DNA of 64,000 nucleotides from Bacillota bacterium (GCA_023411795.1 JAEYOK010000016.1:222313-286312); one strand, 5' to 3'; positions 1 through 9,217 are shown, numbered from the stretch's first letter. Notes: generated by a model from the letters alone, not told the origin. Numbers and translations: made by a program.

Positions 1-355
1 TGTCTCATCCCACAATCTAAGAGAATTGGAGGATGTTTGTGATCACGTTGGCATCATGCATGAGGGAAAAGTCATAATTGAACGTAGCTTGACAGAGCTT
101 CAAAATAATATTATTAAGCTTCAGATTGCATTTGAAGACGAACTTCCTGAAGAAGTGAACAAACTTAACATTTTAAGCCGACAAAAAAACGGCCGGGTTT
201 GGATACTTATCGTTAGAGGTGACCAGGAGAGCATTTTAAGTAGCATAAATAAGCTTAATCCATTGCTGGTAGATGCTCTGCCCCTCTCTCTTGAAGAAAT
301 CTTTATCTATGAACTTGGAGGTATGGATTATGCCGTTAAAAACATCGTACTTTAA
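1..355 (+). CDS. ABC transporter ATP-binding protein (C-terminal part)
   Basis: This is the 3' end of a gene that begins before the window; the reading frame is open from base 2. The first residues, SSHNLRELEDVCDHVGIMHEG, contain the H-loop histidine of an ABC ATPase and the usual strand that follows it. About 85 residues follow, resembling the short C-terminal tail of ABC-2 type (drug, bacitracin or YtrB-like) ATPases. Walker A, the signature motif and Walker B lie outside the window. The gene overlaps the permease gene by 26 bases, so the two are translationally coupled and should form one exporter. The TTG at base 26 is internal and not a start. The substrate cannot be told. Confidence 0.9.
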   Translation, partial: VSSHNLRELEDVCDHVGIMHEGKVIIERSLTELQNNIIKLQIAFEDELPEEVNKLNILSRQKNGRVWILIVRGDQESILSSINKLNPLLVDALPLSLEEIFIYELGGMDYAVKNIVL

Positions 356-2297
356 TAAAGGAATTTTTATAAATAATATTAAGAGGTTCTGGCTTATCAC
401 CTTTGCTTACACTTTTTCTATGTTTATATTTATAATGGGTTACTTAAACTCGCTAACAAGGCAGGTTAGCAGGACAACTGAAATAGAAATATTAAATAAT
501 TTAGGGAAGAGAATATTTGATACAAGTGATTTAATGATGGTGTTTTTCGGATTATTTCCAATAGTCGCAGCACTGGCAGTGTTCTCATATATGCATTTTC
601 AGAAAAACACAACGATGGTTCATTCCTTGCCGGTTACCCGTTCAACTTTATTTGTGACCAATTATCTTTCAGGGTTATTTATTGTAAGCTTTCCGCTTCT
701 TATTAATAGTTTGATTTTGGTGGTTGCAGAAGCAATTGCGGGCCTACCCGACATTACTTATACATGGATGTGGCTTGGTATAAACCTTGTATTGACATTA
801 CTATTTTATAACTTCGCTGTATTTGCAGGTATGTTTACCGGCCATATTGGAGCGCAAGCTATATTCTTTTATATACTTAATTTTCTGGCTCTTTTTCTCG
901 AACGTGTAATTGTTAGTATTTTCGGAAACTTTTTATTTGGCTATATATCCAATGATTCGTTATCAGTTTTTAAAGCTTGGTCTCCTCTTGATTATTTGAA
1001 CACTTTCTACAGAGATTTTCAAAACGATAGGGGAAAATTGTTAGTCCTAGTCGGATATTTTATTGCAGGTATTATCTTCTTAGTGTCAAGTTACTACCTG
1101 TACAAGAAAAGGCATATGGAGGTTGCCACAGATGTAATCAGCTTTTCTTTTGTCAAACCGATTTTTAAGTATAGTGTCGCTTTTTGTTCTGCTGCACTTA
1201 TAGGAAATATTATCATTAGTATCCTTGATATAAACCAAAATCTTGCCGCACATATCATTACTTACTTAATAGGGGGCTTTGTCGGATACTTTGCCGCTGA
1301 GATGCTTATGCGAAAAACTTTTAGGGTCTTTAAAGCATATAAGGGTTATTTAGTATTCGCACTCGTTTTATCATTGTTACTTTGCAGCATAGATTTTGAC
1401 TTGTATGGTTATGAGCGTAAAATTCCTCAGGACAGTAAAGTAGAAATTATAGGTGTGAGCACATCCTCTGACCCCCTTATGAGAGTTGCAGTTAAACCGG
1501 AGGATTATAATCCTGAAAAACATGGGTATCTTATCCCTACTCAGGATTATCGCGGGAAATCCACCGGCTTTTACAACGATTCTTCAGAGGTTCTAAGCGA
1601 AGAACAGGTTCAGTGGCTTCGTGAATCCTTACCCGGAGTTTTTGAGAATCGTGAGGTAATTACAAAAGCAAGGCAGATTCATTCCTATATTGTAAAAAAT
1701 GAAAGTCTATTTAAAGAAAATGAAAAACTAAGAAGAAATGATGCCTATGGGCAGAACGCCGATTCTTTTCAAAATAGAAACATCTATTTCTTATATAAAC
1801 TTGAGGATGGTTCTTTACTTGAAAGACAGTACAGCCTGCTAACATATGAGGGTAATACGGAGCTTGATAATTTACTGAGAGAGTATATTTCTTTGCCCGG
1901 TGTAAGAGAAAGATATGAACCTATCTTAGTAACAAATGCTGAGGATATATACGCCATTTGGGTGAGTTTTGAAACTAAGGATGGGCATTATCAGGATTTT
2001 GAAATAACTAATAATATACAAGATTTTCTAGACGTTTACAAAAGTGAATTTATTGCAGAGGATCCTTTGAAAAGCATGTACAAAGAAAGTGAAGAATATG
2101 ACTACGATGTGAACATCAGAATTGAGTTCAAAGATGAGCTTTTAAACAGAAATGGATTTCATTACAAGGAGCTTTACAAAGGTTTTAGTAACACTCTTAA
2201 TTACCTTGTAGAAAAAGGAGTTTTTGAGCTTGAAAACCTCATGCCAAGAGAGTTTTATCGTAAAGACATCCCTGCCGCAGAATCCGTTTATAAGTAA
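330..2297 (+). CDS. ABC-2 type transporter permease with large C-terminal extracytoplasmic domain
   Basis: The ATG at 330 is preceded by a GGAGG-type ribosome site inside the end of the ATPase gene, so I use it rather than the longer open frame from 273. The 655-residue protein has a hydrophobic N-terminal half with about eight membrane spans (roughly residues 18-370), including the YMHFQKN and HSLPVTRSTLF stretches seen in clostridial ABC-2 permeases. A hydrophilic, charged region of about 270 residues follows, probably outside the membrane. This layout recalls permeases carrying a DUF6449-like domain, but I cannot confirm that name. It is the membrane partner of the preceding ATPase. Substrate unknown; export of a peptide or antibiotic is the usual guess for the family. 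Confidence 0.8.
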   Translation: MPLKTSYFNKGIFINNIKRFWLITFAYTFSMFIFIMGYLNSLTRQVSRTTEIEILNNLGKRIFDTSDLMMVFFGLFPIVAALAVFSYMHFQKNTTMVHSLPVTRSTLFVTNYLSGLFIVSFPLLINSLILVVAEAIAGLPDITYTWMWLGINLVLTLLFYNFAVFAGMFTGHIGAQAIFFYILNFLALFLERVIVSIFGNFLFGYISNDSLSVFKAWSPLDYLNTFYRDFQNDRGKLLVLVGYFIAGIIFLVSSYYLYKKRHMEVATDVISFSFVKPIFKYSVAFCSAALIGNIIISILDINQNLAAHIITYLIGGFVGYFAAEMLMRKTFRVFKAYKGYLVFALVLSLLLCSIDFDLYGYERKIPQDSKVEIIGVSTSSDPLMRVAVKPEDYNPEKHGYLIPTQDYRGKSTGFYNDSSEVLSEEQVQWLRESLPGVFENREVITKARQIHSYIVKNESLFKENEKLRRNDAYGQNADSFQNRNIYFLYKLEDGSLLERQYSLLTYEGNTELDNLLREYISLPGVRERYEPILVTNAEDIYAIWVSFETKDGHYQDFEITNNIQDFLDVYKSEFIAEDPLKSMYKESEEYDYDVNIRIEFKDELLNRNGFHYKELYKGFSNTLNYLVEKGVFELENLMPREFYRKDIPAAESVYK

Positions 2298-2333
2298 GGG
2301 TACTAAAGGAAAATCATGATAAATAGATATAGT

Positions 2334-2381
2334 GATGCTCTTCGCTTTAGGTTGAAACCCTAAACCGGGGAGCATTTTTTT
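2334..2381 (+). terminator. Rho-independent terminator after the ABC permease
   Basis: ATGCTC (2335-2340) pairs with GAGCAT, and an inner TTTAGG pairs with CCTAAA. The stem is followed at once by a run of seven T. It closes the ABC transporter transcript and separates it from the SplB-like gene. Confidence 0.8.
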
Positions 2382-2457
2382 GTCTTTAAAAATAAATGAT
2401 GCTTACCCCAATATTATCTTAGCATTTTGGAAAACTACATTATTAGGAGGGATTAAA

Positions 2458-3456
2458 ATGAACATGAGCTTTGATAAGGTCTATTATGAGCCCAATGTAC
2501 TTGATTATGAATTGGGAAAAAAGCTACAGATTAAATATAAGGATTTATCCTGGGTGGAAATAGAGAGCCATAACCGCATACCGGAGCTGACTGCGGCTGA
2601 AAACCGAGACTTCCCAAAGTTAAAGAGACTGCTAATTATCGGTACCAGAAAAACACACAAGTATGTGTCTAACCATAAGGTTTCCGATTGGTTGGTGCCA
2701 TATACATCATCGGGTTGTCGGGCGATGTGTCTATATTGCTATTTGGTGTGTAATTATAATAAATGTTCCTATCTTCGCCTGTTTGTTAACCGGGAACAAA
2801 TGCTGGACAAACTTCTCAAAAAATCTTACGAGGCTGAGCCTCAAACCTTTGAGATTGGCAGCAATAGTGATTTAATATTGGAAAACACCATAACAGATAA
2901 TCTTATCTATACTATTGAGCGCTTTGCCAGGGAAGGTCGGGGGCACCTAACATTTCCGACTAAATTCGATATGGTAAAACCATTACTTAACTTGGAACAC
3001 AAAGGTAAAACAATATTCCGAATGAGTGTTAACCCAAAAGAGGTAATCCAACGTATTGAGTTGGGAACCTCACAGCTGGAACATAGAATTAAGGCTCTTA
3101 ATGATGTCGCACAAGCCGGATATCCTGTGGGTTTACTTATTGCACCCGTCATTCTTATTTCTGACTGGAAGATGCGGTATGGAGAATTAATTGAACAGCT
3201 TGCTGATGAATTAAGTGAGAAGGTTAAAAAAGAAGGTTTTATTGAGATTATTCTTATGACATATAGCTTCGTGCACAATGCTATAAACACCGAAGCTTTT
3301 CCAAATGCAGTGATTCTTTTGGACCGGGAGAATATGACCGGTCGTGGGCGTGGCAAATATAGCTATCGAAACGATGTTAGAGCAGAAGCTGAAGCTTTTT
3401 TACGAGAAAAGCTGTCACAACACTTAGGAACAATGCCAATTTGGTATATATCGTAA
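2458..3456 (+). CDS. splB: Spore photoproduct lyase family radical SAM protein, hydrogen-donor Cys replaced
   Basis: The 332-residue protein starts at ATG 2458 behind an AGGAGG site; the longer open frame from 2380 overlaps the terminator and is not used. It carries the CxxxCxxC cluster motif (C87, C91, C94 in GCRAMCLYCYL) that binds the 4Fe-4S cluster and S-adenosylmethionine, followed by YLRLFVN and FEIGSNSD, all collinear with Bacillus SplB. The C-terminal GRGKYSYRND segment also matches. Known members repair the thymine dimer of dormant spores at germination. The position of the cysteine that gives back a hydrogen atom (C141 in B. subtilis, in an FEA-x-CTSD context) is a serine here (S135). 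It may therefore be a divergent paralogue with altered chemistry. It stands alone between two terminated units. Confidence 0.82.
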   Translation: MNMSFDKVYYEPNVLDYELGKKLQIKYKDLSWVEIESHNRIPELTAAENRDFPKLKRLLIIGTRKTHKYVSNHKVSDWLVPYTSSGCRAMCLYCYLVCNYNKCSYLRLFVNREQMLDKLLKKSYEAEPQTFEIGSNSDLILENTITDNLIYTIERFAREGRGHLTFPTKFDMVKPLLNLEHKGKTIFRMSVNPKEVIQRIELGTSQLEHRIKALNDVAQAGYPVGLLIAPVILISDWKMRYGELIEQLADELSEKVKKEGFIEIILMTYSFVHNAINTEAFPNAVILLDRENMTGRGRGKYSYRNDVRAEAEAFLREKLSQHLGTMPIWYIS

Positions 3457-3616
3457 CTGTAAAAGCATAAATCTTCTCCAAAAAGAAACAGATGAATTCC
3501 TGTTATTATAATTATAGTATCAGGTTGAATCGAGACTATAGTATAATATACTTAATGGTCTTTTAATGAAAATTGCAAGTTAAAAGATGTGAATTAAAAG
3601 GAAAGGTTTATGGTAA

Positions 3617-5365
3617 ATGCGAAAAACGAAAATTATATGTACCCTTGGTCCTGTTGTAGAGGACGAACAGACATTAAAAAGACTTATTGAAGAAGGCATG
3701 GATGTTGCAAGACTGAATTTTTCCCATGGCAGCCACGAGGAGCATTTAAAACGCGTTAATGCGTTAAAAAAAGTCCGGAAAGAGTTGGGAAAGCCAATTG
3801 CATTACTTTTAGACACAAAAGGCCCCGAAATAAGGCTTGGCCGATTTGAAGAAGGTAGCGTGGCGCTTAATACCGGTGATATATTCACTTTGACAACTGA
3901 AGAATTCTTGGGCACAAAAGAGAAGGTTTCAGTTTCATATAAAAACTTACCTCAAGTTGCTAAAAAGGGCACCAGAATACTCATAGATGACGGACTTGTA
4001 GAGCTTATTGTACATGATTTAACAGAGACAGATGTTATCTGCGAGGTTATGAATGGCGGTGTCATAAAGGATAAAAAAAGTCTCAATGTTCCGGGTATTA
4101 AGCTGGATATGCCGTACCTGAGTGCTAAGGATGTTGAGGATATTAAGTTTGCAGTCAAGCATGATTTTGATTATATAGCAGCATCCTTTACGAGAACGGC
4201 CACAGATATTATTGATATAAAAAAGCTTCTCGAGGAAAACGGAGGCCAAAACATCCAAATCATTGCTAAAATTGAGAACGGCGAAGGTGTGGAGAATATT
4301 GATGAAATTCTTATGGCCAGCGATGGCATAATGGTTGCTCGAGGTGATATGGGAGTAGAGATAGACTATAATGAGCTACCCAGAATTCAGAAGCTACTGA
4401 TTAAGAAAGCAATGATTCATGGCAAGAAATCTATTACCGCAACACAGATGCTTGACTCTATGATTGTCAAACCAAGACCTACCAGAGCAGAAATCAGCGA
4501 CGTTGCAAATGCTATTTATGACGGAACAAGTGCTATTATGCTTTCAGGGGAGACATCAATAGGAAAGTATCCTGTTGAAAGTGTCAGAACAATGGCCAAA
4601 ATAGCTGAGAGTACTGAAGCAGCTATACATTATAAGAAGCGCTTTCACCAAATTGAACTCACAGAGTCCATTTCAAATGTTACCAATGCTATTAGCCACG
4701 CTACCTGTACTACTGCTCATGATTTGGATGCGGCTGCAATTATTACTCTTACCGTATCGGGAACCACTGCACGCATGATATCCAAATTCCGGCCTGAGTG
4801 CACCATTATTGGATGTACTACAAGCGAGAAAGTATTCCGACAATTATCAATGTCCTGGGGTGTAGTTCCTGTCTTGTTTGAAGAAAAGAAGACCAGTGAT
4901 GAACTTTTTGAGCATGCTGTAGAGAAGGCAGTAGAGAGGGGATTGGTAAAAAGTGGGGATTTGGTTGTACTGACAGCAGGATTGCCCCTCGGAATTCCAG
5001 GCATGACAAATATCCTAAAAGTTCATATAGTGGGAGATATCCTTTTGAAAGGAATCGGGATTACTCAAAAATCTACGGTGGGAACGCTATGCGTGTGTAA
5101 GAGTGAAGAAGAAGCTCTAGCAAATTTTAACGGTGGAGAAATACTTGTTATACCTGAAACCAGTAATAAACTAATGAGCATTTTAAGAAGAGCCAAGGGT
5201 ATTATTACAGAGAAAGGTGATATAACATCTCATACAGCAATTGTAGGATTAAGTCTCGATATACCTGTCATCTGCGGAGCTGAGCATGCTACCGAGGTCT
5301 TAAGAAGTGGTATAACCGTTACCTTGGATGCCGGTACCGGCACAGTATATTCAGGAGTTAAATGA
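3617..5365 (+). CDS. pyk: Pyruvate kinase with C-terminal PEP-utiliser-type domain
   Basis: This cytoplasmic glycolytic enzyme converts phosphoenolpyruvate and ADP to pyruvate and ATP. The 582-residue product begins MRKTKIICTLGP and shows the NFSHG substrate loop, the IAKIENGEGV motif holding the catalytic lysine, ARGDMGVEI and TATQMLDSM. After the regulatory domain (to about residue 470) comes an extra swivelling domain, with GGEILVIPET and GDITSHTAIVG, related to the phosphohistidine domain of PEP-utilising enzymes. This is the long form usual in Bacillus and many Clostridia. The start has AAAGGAAAGG upstream. It lies in a single-gene unit. No phosphofructokinase gene is next to it, unlike in many relatives. 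Confidence 0.97.
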   Translation: MRKTKIICTLGPVVEDEQTLKRLIEEGMDVARLNFSHGSHEEHLKRVNALKKVRKELGKPIALLLDTKGPEIRLGRFEEGSVALNTGDIFTLTTEEFLGTKEKVSVSYKNLPQVAKKGTRILIDDGLVELIVHDLTETDVICEVMNGGVIKDKKSLNVPGIKLDMPYLSAKDVEDIKFAVKHDFDYIAASFTRTATDIIDIKKLLEENGGQNIQIIAKIENGEGVENIDEILMASDGIMVARGDMGVEIDYNELPRIQKLLIKKAMIHGKKSITATQMLDSMIVKPRPTRAEISDVANAIYDGTSAIMLSGETSIGKYPVESVRTMAKIAESTEAAIHYKKRFHQIELTESISNVTNAISHATCTTAHDLDAAAIITLTVSGTTARMISKFRPECTIIGCTTSEKVFRQLSMSWGVVPVLFEEKKTSDELFEHAVEKAVERGLVKSGDLVVLTAGLPLGIPGMTNILKVHIVGDILLKGIGITQKSTVGTLCVCKSEEEALANFNGGEILVIPETSNKLMSILRRAKGIITEKGDITSHTAIVGLSLDIPVICGAEHATEVLRSGITVTLDAGTGTVYSGVK

Positions 5366-5395
5366 AATAAGGCTTGCACCTACCTCCATTTCAAA

Positions 5396-5432
5396 AAACA
5401 GATGGTTACCCCTTTGGATTAACCATCTGTTT
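5396..5432. terminator. Bidirectional hairpin terminator between pyk and the cupin gene
   Basis: AAACAGATGGTTA (5396-5408) pairs perfectly with TAACCATCTGTTT (5420-5432), with an 11-base loop. On the minus strand the stem runs straight into a T-tract, so it is best as the terminator of the cupin gene. On the plus strand it may also stop the pyk transcript. Confidence 0.75.
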
Positions 5433-5454
5433 GATTCTGTTACCATCTATTTTT

Positions 5455-6144
5455 CTAATGTCCGGTAGCCTGAGCGTCCGCTTTTGTGCGGTGGACTGTT
5501 CCGTGAGGATGCTGCGGAGGAGCATATATAGAGTACAGTTTGATTGGTATATTACCGGTGTTTATTAAGTTATGCCACGTACCGGCAGGTATGATAAAAG
5601 CAAATCCATCCTCAACATATGCCTGGAAATCCAGATGGTCCCTACTGTTGCCCATTAAAACCAGCCCTTGCCCTTGTTCGATACGCAAAAACTGGTCAAC
5701 ATCCGGATGCAATTCTAACCCTATGTCTTCACCGACATTAATGCTCATTAAGGTGAGCTGTAAGTGAGTGCCCGTCCATAAGGCTGTTCTGAAGTTGTTA
5801 TTTTGCTTAGTTGCCTGCTCAATATTAACAGCGAAAGGTGCAGGCCCATAGTCAATCATACGTATTGCATCAGCATATTGATTTGATATAGGTTTATAAT
5901 CAGGAATATTATTAGGAAGATATGCCTGCATGCTTGCCTGCATATTTGCCTGCATATTATTAGGAAGATATGCATTCATATTTGCTGGCATATTCATGCT
6001 GTAGGGGTAGTTATACATATTGTTTGCATCATATGTGTTGTTTGGGTTAAATCTTTGTTGTTGGTCATAGAATGTATTATTTGGGTATAATCTCTGTTGT
6101 CCGTCGTAATATGGAATAAAAGAAGTATTGTAATAATTGTTCAA
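5455..6144 (-). CDS. Cupin-domain protein with Asn/Met/Gln-rich N-terminal repeats
   Basis: The 229-residue product starts at TTG 6144 with AAAGGA upstream on the minus strand. Residues 1-85 are low-complexity and rich in N, Y, M, Q and P, with a repeated unit (YLPNN, MQANM, MQASM). The rest is one cupin barrel: IGLELHPDVDQF resembles motif 1, although its second metal histidine is missing, and GFAFIIPAGTWHNLINTG is a good motif 2 (PxG, H, N). Cupins may be small-molecule enzymes, isomerases or binding proteins. An Asn/Gln/Tyr-rich head is typical of surface or spore-coat proteins, so a coat role is possible but is only my inference. It is monocistronic, between two hairpin terminators. Confidence 0.75.
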   Translation of the reverse strand: MNNYYNTSFIPYYDGQQRLYPNNTFYDQQQRFNPNNTYDANNMYNYPYSMNMPANMNAYLPNNMQANMQASMQAYLPNNIPDYKPISNQYADAIRMIDYGPAPFAVNIEQATKQNNNFRTALWTGTHLQLTLMSINVGEDIGLELHPDVDQFLRIEQGQGLVLMGNSRDHLDFQAYVEDGFAFIIPAGTWHNLINTGNIPIKLYSIYAPPQHPHGTVHRTKADAQATGH

Positions 6145-6270
6145 AAAAGTCCATTCCTTTCATAAGCTTATCCAATCCATCTTATGAATTTAAATGGGCT
6201 GGTGTTCTTATGATTCTTCATAGAATTTAAAATGGTTCAATAGCTAAGGCAGATATTTGTATTAATATAT

Positions 6271-6316
6271 AAAAGACAGCCTGCACTAATTTTCTCTAAA
6301 GTGGGGCTGTCTTTTT
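6271..6316 (-). terminator. Terminator of the sugar transport operon
   Basis: AAAAGACAGCC (6271-6281) pairs with GGCTGTCTTTTT (6305-6316) around a 23-base loop that has further partial pairing. It lies just past the last gene of the minus-strand transporter cluster, with T-rich tails on both strands. Confidence 0.75.
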
Positions 6317-6349
6317 CTTAAAATAATCTATGAAATATACTGATAAAAT

Positions 6350-7573
6350 CTAGCCAAGTCTGGACTTCGATTTTGAATACATATCAAATGCAACGGCAAA
6401 GAGTACTATTAAGCCCTTTGCGACAGATTGCAAAAAGACATTTAAGCCTATTATAGACATACCGTTGTTCATGATACCCATTATAAAAGCGCCTACAACG
6501 GCCCCCCATATGGTTCCAACACCTCCGTATGCAGAAGCACCGCCTATAAAGCATGCACCTATTGCATCAAGCTCATAATTAGCTCCTACATTTGGGGAAG
6601 CGGCCATCATTCTACCGGCTGTTACTACAGCTGCAACGCCTGCTAAAAGCCCCATATTTGAATAAACAAGAAACATCATTTTTTTAGTGTTGACTCCGGA
6701 GAGCTCTGCTGCCTTACTATTTCCACCCATAGCATAAATGTGTCGCCCAGGTATAGTCTTAGTCGCTACAAATGTATAAATTGCATATAAAGCTGCCAGT
6801 AATATTAACATGATGGGTAAGCCTTCATCCATCGCCAGCCAGTAAGAAAAAATATTTATGATAATAAAGAATGAAATTACTTTTATAATGACTGAACTTA
6901 ATGATGCTACTTCGTATCCTCGAGCTTGTTTGCTTTTTCTGGTGGCAAACACAACCAATACATAAATGATGGATAAGGCCAATCCTGTGATAAGCATCGT
7001 TACATTTAAAAACTCAGGCTTATTTTGTAGTTTCAATAGATCGCCAATATGTAAAAAATCGGGGATGGTTTTTGGGGCTATGTCAGGAACCGTGCCTGTC
7101 CCGATTGTAATATATAAACCGGAAAGCGGTAGGGTCTTACCGTTTAGTATTAAATTGTTAATGCCACGAAAAACAAGCATGCCCGCAAGTGTCGTAATAA
7201 ATGGTGGCACTTTTACGACCGCTATCCAAAAGCCTTGCCACATTCCTGCCAAAAGACCTGTTATAAGACTGATAATGATAGATAGCCAAGAAGGTAAACC
7301 AAGTGTCGTTGTCATCAGACCAGACATAGCGCTGACCAGAGCGACCAGCGATCCGACTGAAAGGTCAACGTTACCACCTGTCAATATACAAAACATCATT
7401 CCTATGGCCAGTATCAGCACATAGGCATTCTGTCTTACTAACATCGTTATGTTTCTTGGCCAGATAAGCTTGCCCCCGGTTATGAATCCAAAAAAGATCA
7501 TAATGACAATCAGGGCAAAGATCATCCCGTATTGCCGTATATTACGGTTTATAAATTCCTTTATGCCCTTCAT
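6350..7573 (-). CDS. mmsB: Multiple-monosaccharide ABC transporter permease (MmsB/GguB/XylH type)
   Basis: The 407-residue integral membrane protein belongs to the BPD_transp_2 family, the permease of CUT2 sugar importers. It begins in a basic cytoplasmic stretch and then shows ILAIGMMFCILTGGNVDLSVGS, the conserved substrate-channel region, and near the end IGACFIGGASAYGGVGTIWG, the coupling region. Ten or more membrane spans can be drawn. The start at ATG 7573 has AGGAGG upstream and follows the ATPase gene by three bases, so the two are coupled. With the ATPase and the ChvE-like lipoprotein it should import aldoses such as xylose, galactose, glucose or arabinose. The exact sugar is inferred from family only. 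Confidence 0.9.
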   Translation of the reverse strand: MKGIKEFINRNIRQYGMIFALIVIMIFFGFITGGKLIWPRNITMLVRQNAYVLILAIGMMFCILTGGNVDLSVGSLVALVSAMSGLMTTTLGLPSWLSIIISLITGLLAGMWQGFWIAVVKVPPFITTLAGMLVFRGINNLILNGKTLPLSGLYITIGTGTVPDIAPKTIPDFLHIGDLLKLQNKPEFLNVTMLITGLALSIIYVLVVFATRKSKQARGYEVASLSSVIIKVISFFIIINIFSYWLAMDEGLPIMLILLAALYAIYTFVATKTIPGRHIYAMGGNSKAAELSGVNTKKMMFLVYSNMGLLAGVAAVVTAGRMMAASPNVGANYELDAIGACFIGGASAYGGVGTIWGAVVGAFIMGIMNNGMSIIGLNVFLQSVAKGLIVLFAVAFDMYSKSKSRLG

Positions 7574-7576
7574 ATA

Positions 7577-9118
7577 TTACCTCCTATTACTCTGTTCACT
7601 TCTTATTATTGTGGACATGATAGCTTCCTGGCTTGCTTCGCTGGTCATCATCTCACCAACGACACACCCCTCACTTAAGATGTACAAACGATCAGTAATT
7701 CCCAGTATCTCGGGTAGCTCCGAAGAAATCATGATTATACATTTTCCTTCCTGTGCTAACTGTAAGATGATTTTGTATATCTCATATTTAGCGCCCACAT
7801 CGATTCCCCTTGTAGGTTCGTCGAGTATCAGCACATCGGGGGAGGTAAACACCCATTTACTGAGAACCACCTTTTGTTGGTTTCCTCCTGAAAGATTACC
7901 TGCTTTTTGAAACACACTTGAAGACTTTATGTTGAATCGATTTTTGTAATCTTTTCCGACAATGATTTCCTCATCTTCATTTACAACAAAACCCTTGGTA
8001 ATTCTTTTTAAATTAGCCAAGCTGATGTTTCTTTTAATATCCTGAATATGAACCAACCCTGCCGTTTTTCTATCTTCAGTGACATAAGCTAATCCATTTT
8101 CTATTGCCTGTCCAATATTGTTCAGTGTTATCTCTTTTCCATCCTTGATAAGCGTACCACTTATCTTTGTGCCGTATGCTTTACCGAATACGCTCATTGC
8201 AAGCTCTGTTCTTCCGGCACCCATGAGACCGGCAAGTCCAACTATTTCACCTTTTCTAAACTGCATATTTACATTGTTTATAATAATCCTTTCCTCATTA
8301 AGAGGGTCGTGAACCACCCAGTTTTTTATTTCGAAGCCGACCTCACCGATATTCGGTATATGCTTAGGGAAACGATCCGTAAGCTCTCGACCTACCATTC
8401 CATTTATTATACGGCTTTCACTGATAGGCTCAGTGTTATCCAGTGTCTCTATTGTCTCTCCGTCTCTAAGGATAGTTATGCTGTTAGCAATTTTTATTAC
8501 TTCGTGAATTTTGTGCGAAATCATTATACACGTCATACCATGCTCTTTATTAAGAGTCTGTAAAAGCTCGAGAAGATGATCGGAATCTTCGTCATTTAGA
8601 GCTGCTGTCGGTTCATCTAATATCAGTAGTTCGCAATTTTTTGACAAAGCTTTAGATATCTCCACAAGTTGCTGCTTGCCAACGCCAATGTTCTTTACCT
8701 GAGCTGTATATTTTTCCTTAAGACCAACTCTTTTCATAAGGTTGACAGCTTCTTTTTTTGTTTCATCCCAGTTGATTATACCGTTTTTCGCTCTTTCGTT
8801 ACCTAAAAAAATATTTTCAGCGATAGTCATGTAAGGGCTTAATGCCAGCTCCTGATGAATTATGGCTATTCCCAATGTTTCACTATCGCGGATGTTTTTA
8901 AATCTGCATTCAGAACCCTTGTAGATGATGTCGCCGGTATATGAACCATAGGGATAAATACCACTTAGAACATTCATAAGTGTAGATTTTCCAGCCCCAT
9001 TTTCTCCAACCAGAGCGTGTATTTCACCCTTTTTCACTTTAAAAGTGACATTGCTAAGAGCGGTGACACCAGGAAACTTTTTAGTTATATTTTCCATTTG
9101 AAGAATATATTCCGACAT
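7577..9118 (-). CDS. mmsA: Multiple-monosaccharide ABC transporter ATP-binding protein (MmsA/XylG type)
   Basis: The 513-residue protein holds two ABC ATPase domains in tandem, as in all CUT2 importers. The first has Walker A GENGAGKST and Walker B LLILDEPTAAL; the second has a degenerate P-loop (GLMGAGRTE) but LSGGNQQKV and LILDEPTRGID. This asymmetry is normal for the family. I start at ATG 9118, which has AAGGAG seven bases upstream; the open frame runs on to 9217 but through a hairpin with no ribosome site. It powers uptake through the permease encoded next. A stable stem-loop separates it from the upstream binding-protein gene and may lower its expression relative to that gene. Confidence 0.93.
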   Translation of the reverse strand: MSEYILQMENITKKFPGVTALSNVTFKVKKGEIHALVGENGAGKSTLMNVLSGIYPYGSYTGDIIYKGSECRFKNIRDSETLGIAIIHQELALSPYMTIAENIFLGNERAKNGIINWDETKKEAVNLMKRVGLKEKYTAQVKNIGVGKQQLVEISKALSKNCELLILDEPTAALNDEDSDHLLELLQTLNKEHGMTCIMISHKIHEVIKIANSITILRDGETIETLDNTEPISESRIINGMVGRELTDRFPKHIPNIGEVGFEIKNWVVHDPLNEERIIINNVNMQFRKGEIVGLAGLMGAGRTELAMSVFGKAYGTKISGTLIKDGKEITLNNIGQAIENGLAYVTEDRKTAGLVHIQDIKRNISLANLKRITKGFVVNEDEEIIVGKDYKNRFNIKSSSVFQKAGNLSGGNQQKVVLSKWVFTSPDVLILDEPTRGIDVGAKYEIYKIILQLAQEGKCIIMISSELPEILGITDRLYILSEGCVVGEMMTSEASQEAIMSTIIRSEQSNRR

Positions 9119-9175
9119 TGTCTGCTCCTTCAACTGAGGCAGCCATTGCCTCACAATAGCGTACTCCATTATCAG

Positions 9176-9204
9176 AAATGGCGGCAGCATAGCTGCCGCC
9201 ATTT
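9176..9204 (-). promoter_or_regulatory. Intercistronic stem-loop between the binding-protein and ATPase genes
   Basis: Thirteen bases, AAATGGCGGCAGC (9176-9188), pair perfectly with 9192-9204 around a three-base loop. The minus-strand transcript has no T-run after it, so it is not a terminator. It sits 14 bases past the stop of the ChvE-like gene. Such hairpins commonly protect the upstream message from 3' exonucleases, giving more binding protein than ATPase. Confidence 0.8.
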
Positions 9205-9217
9205 CAAAATAAAACAT

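Noticed and set aside
2142..2375. Open frame on the minus strand over the permease end
   Set aside because: It lies antisense to a well-supported gene and crosses the terminator; no ribosome site.
3457..3616. TATAAT-like sequence upstream of pyk
   Set aside because: The TATAAT near 3543 has no recognisable -35 at 16-18 bases, so I do not list a promoter.
5374..5568. Short open frame after pyk on the plus strand
   Set aside because: It overlaps the bidirectional terminator and the cupin gene in antisense; no ribosome site.
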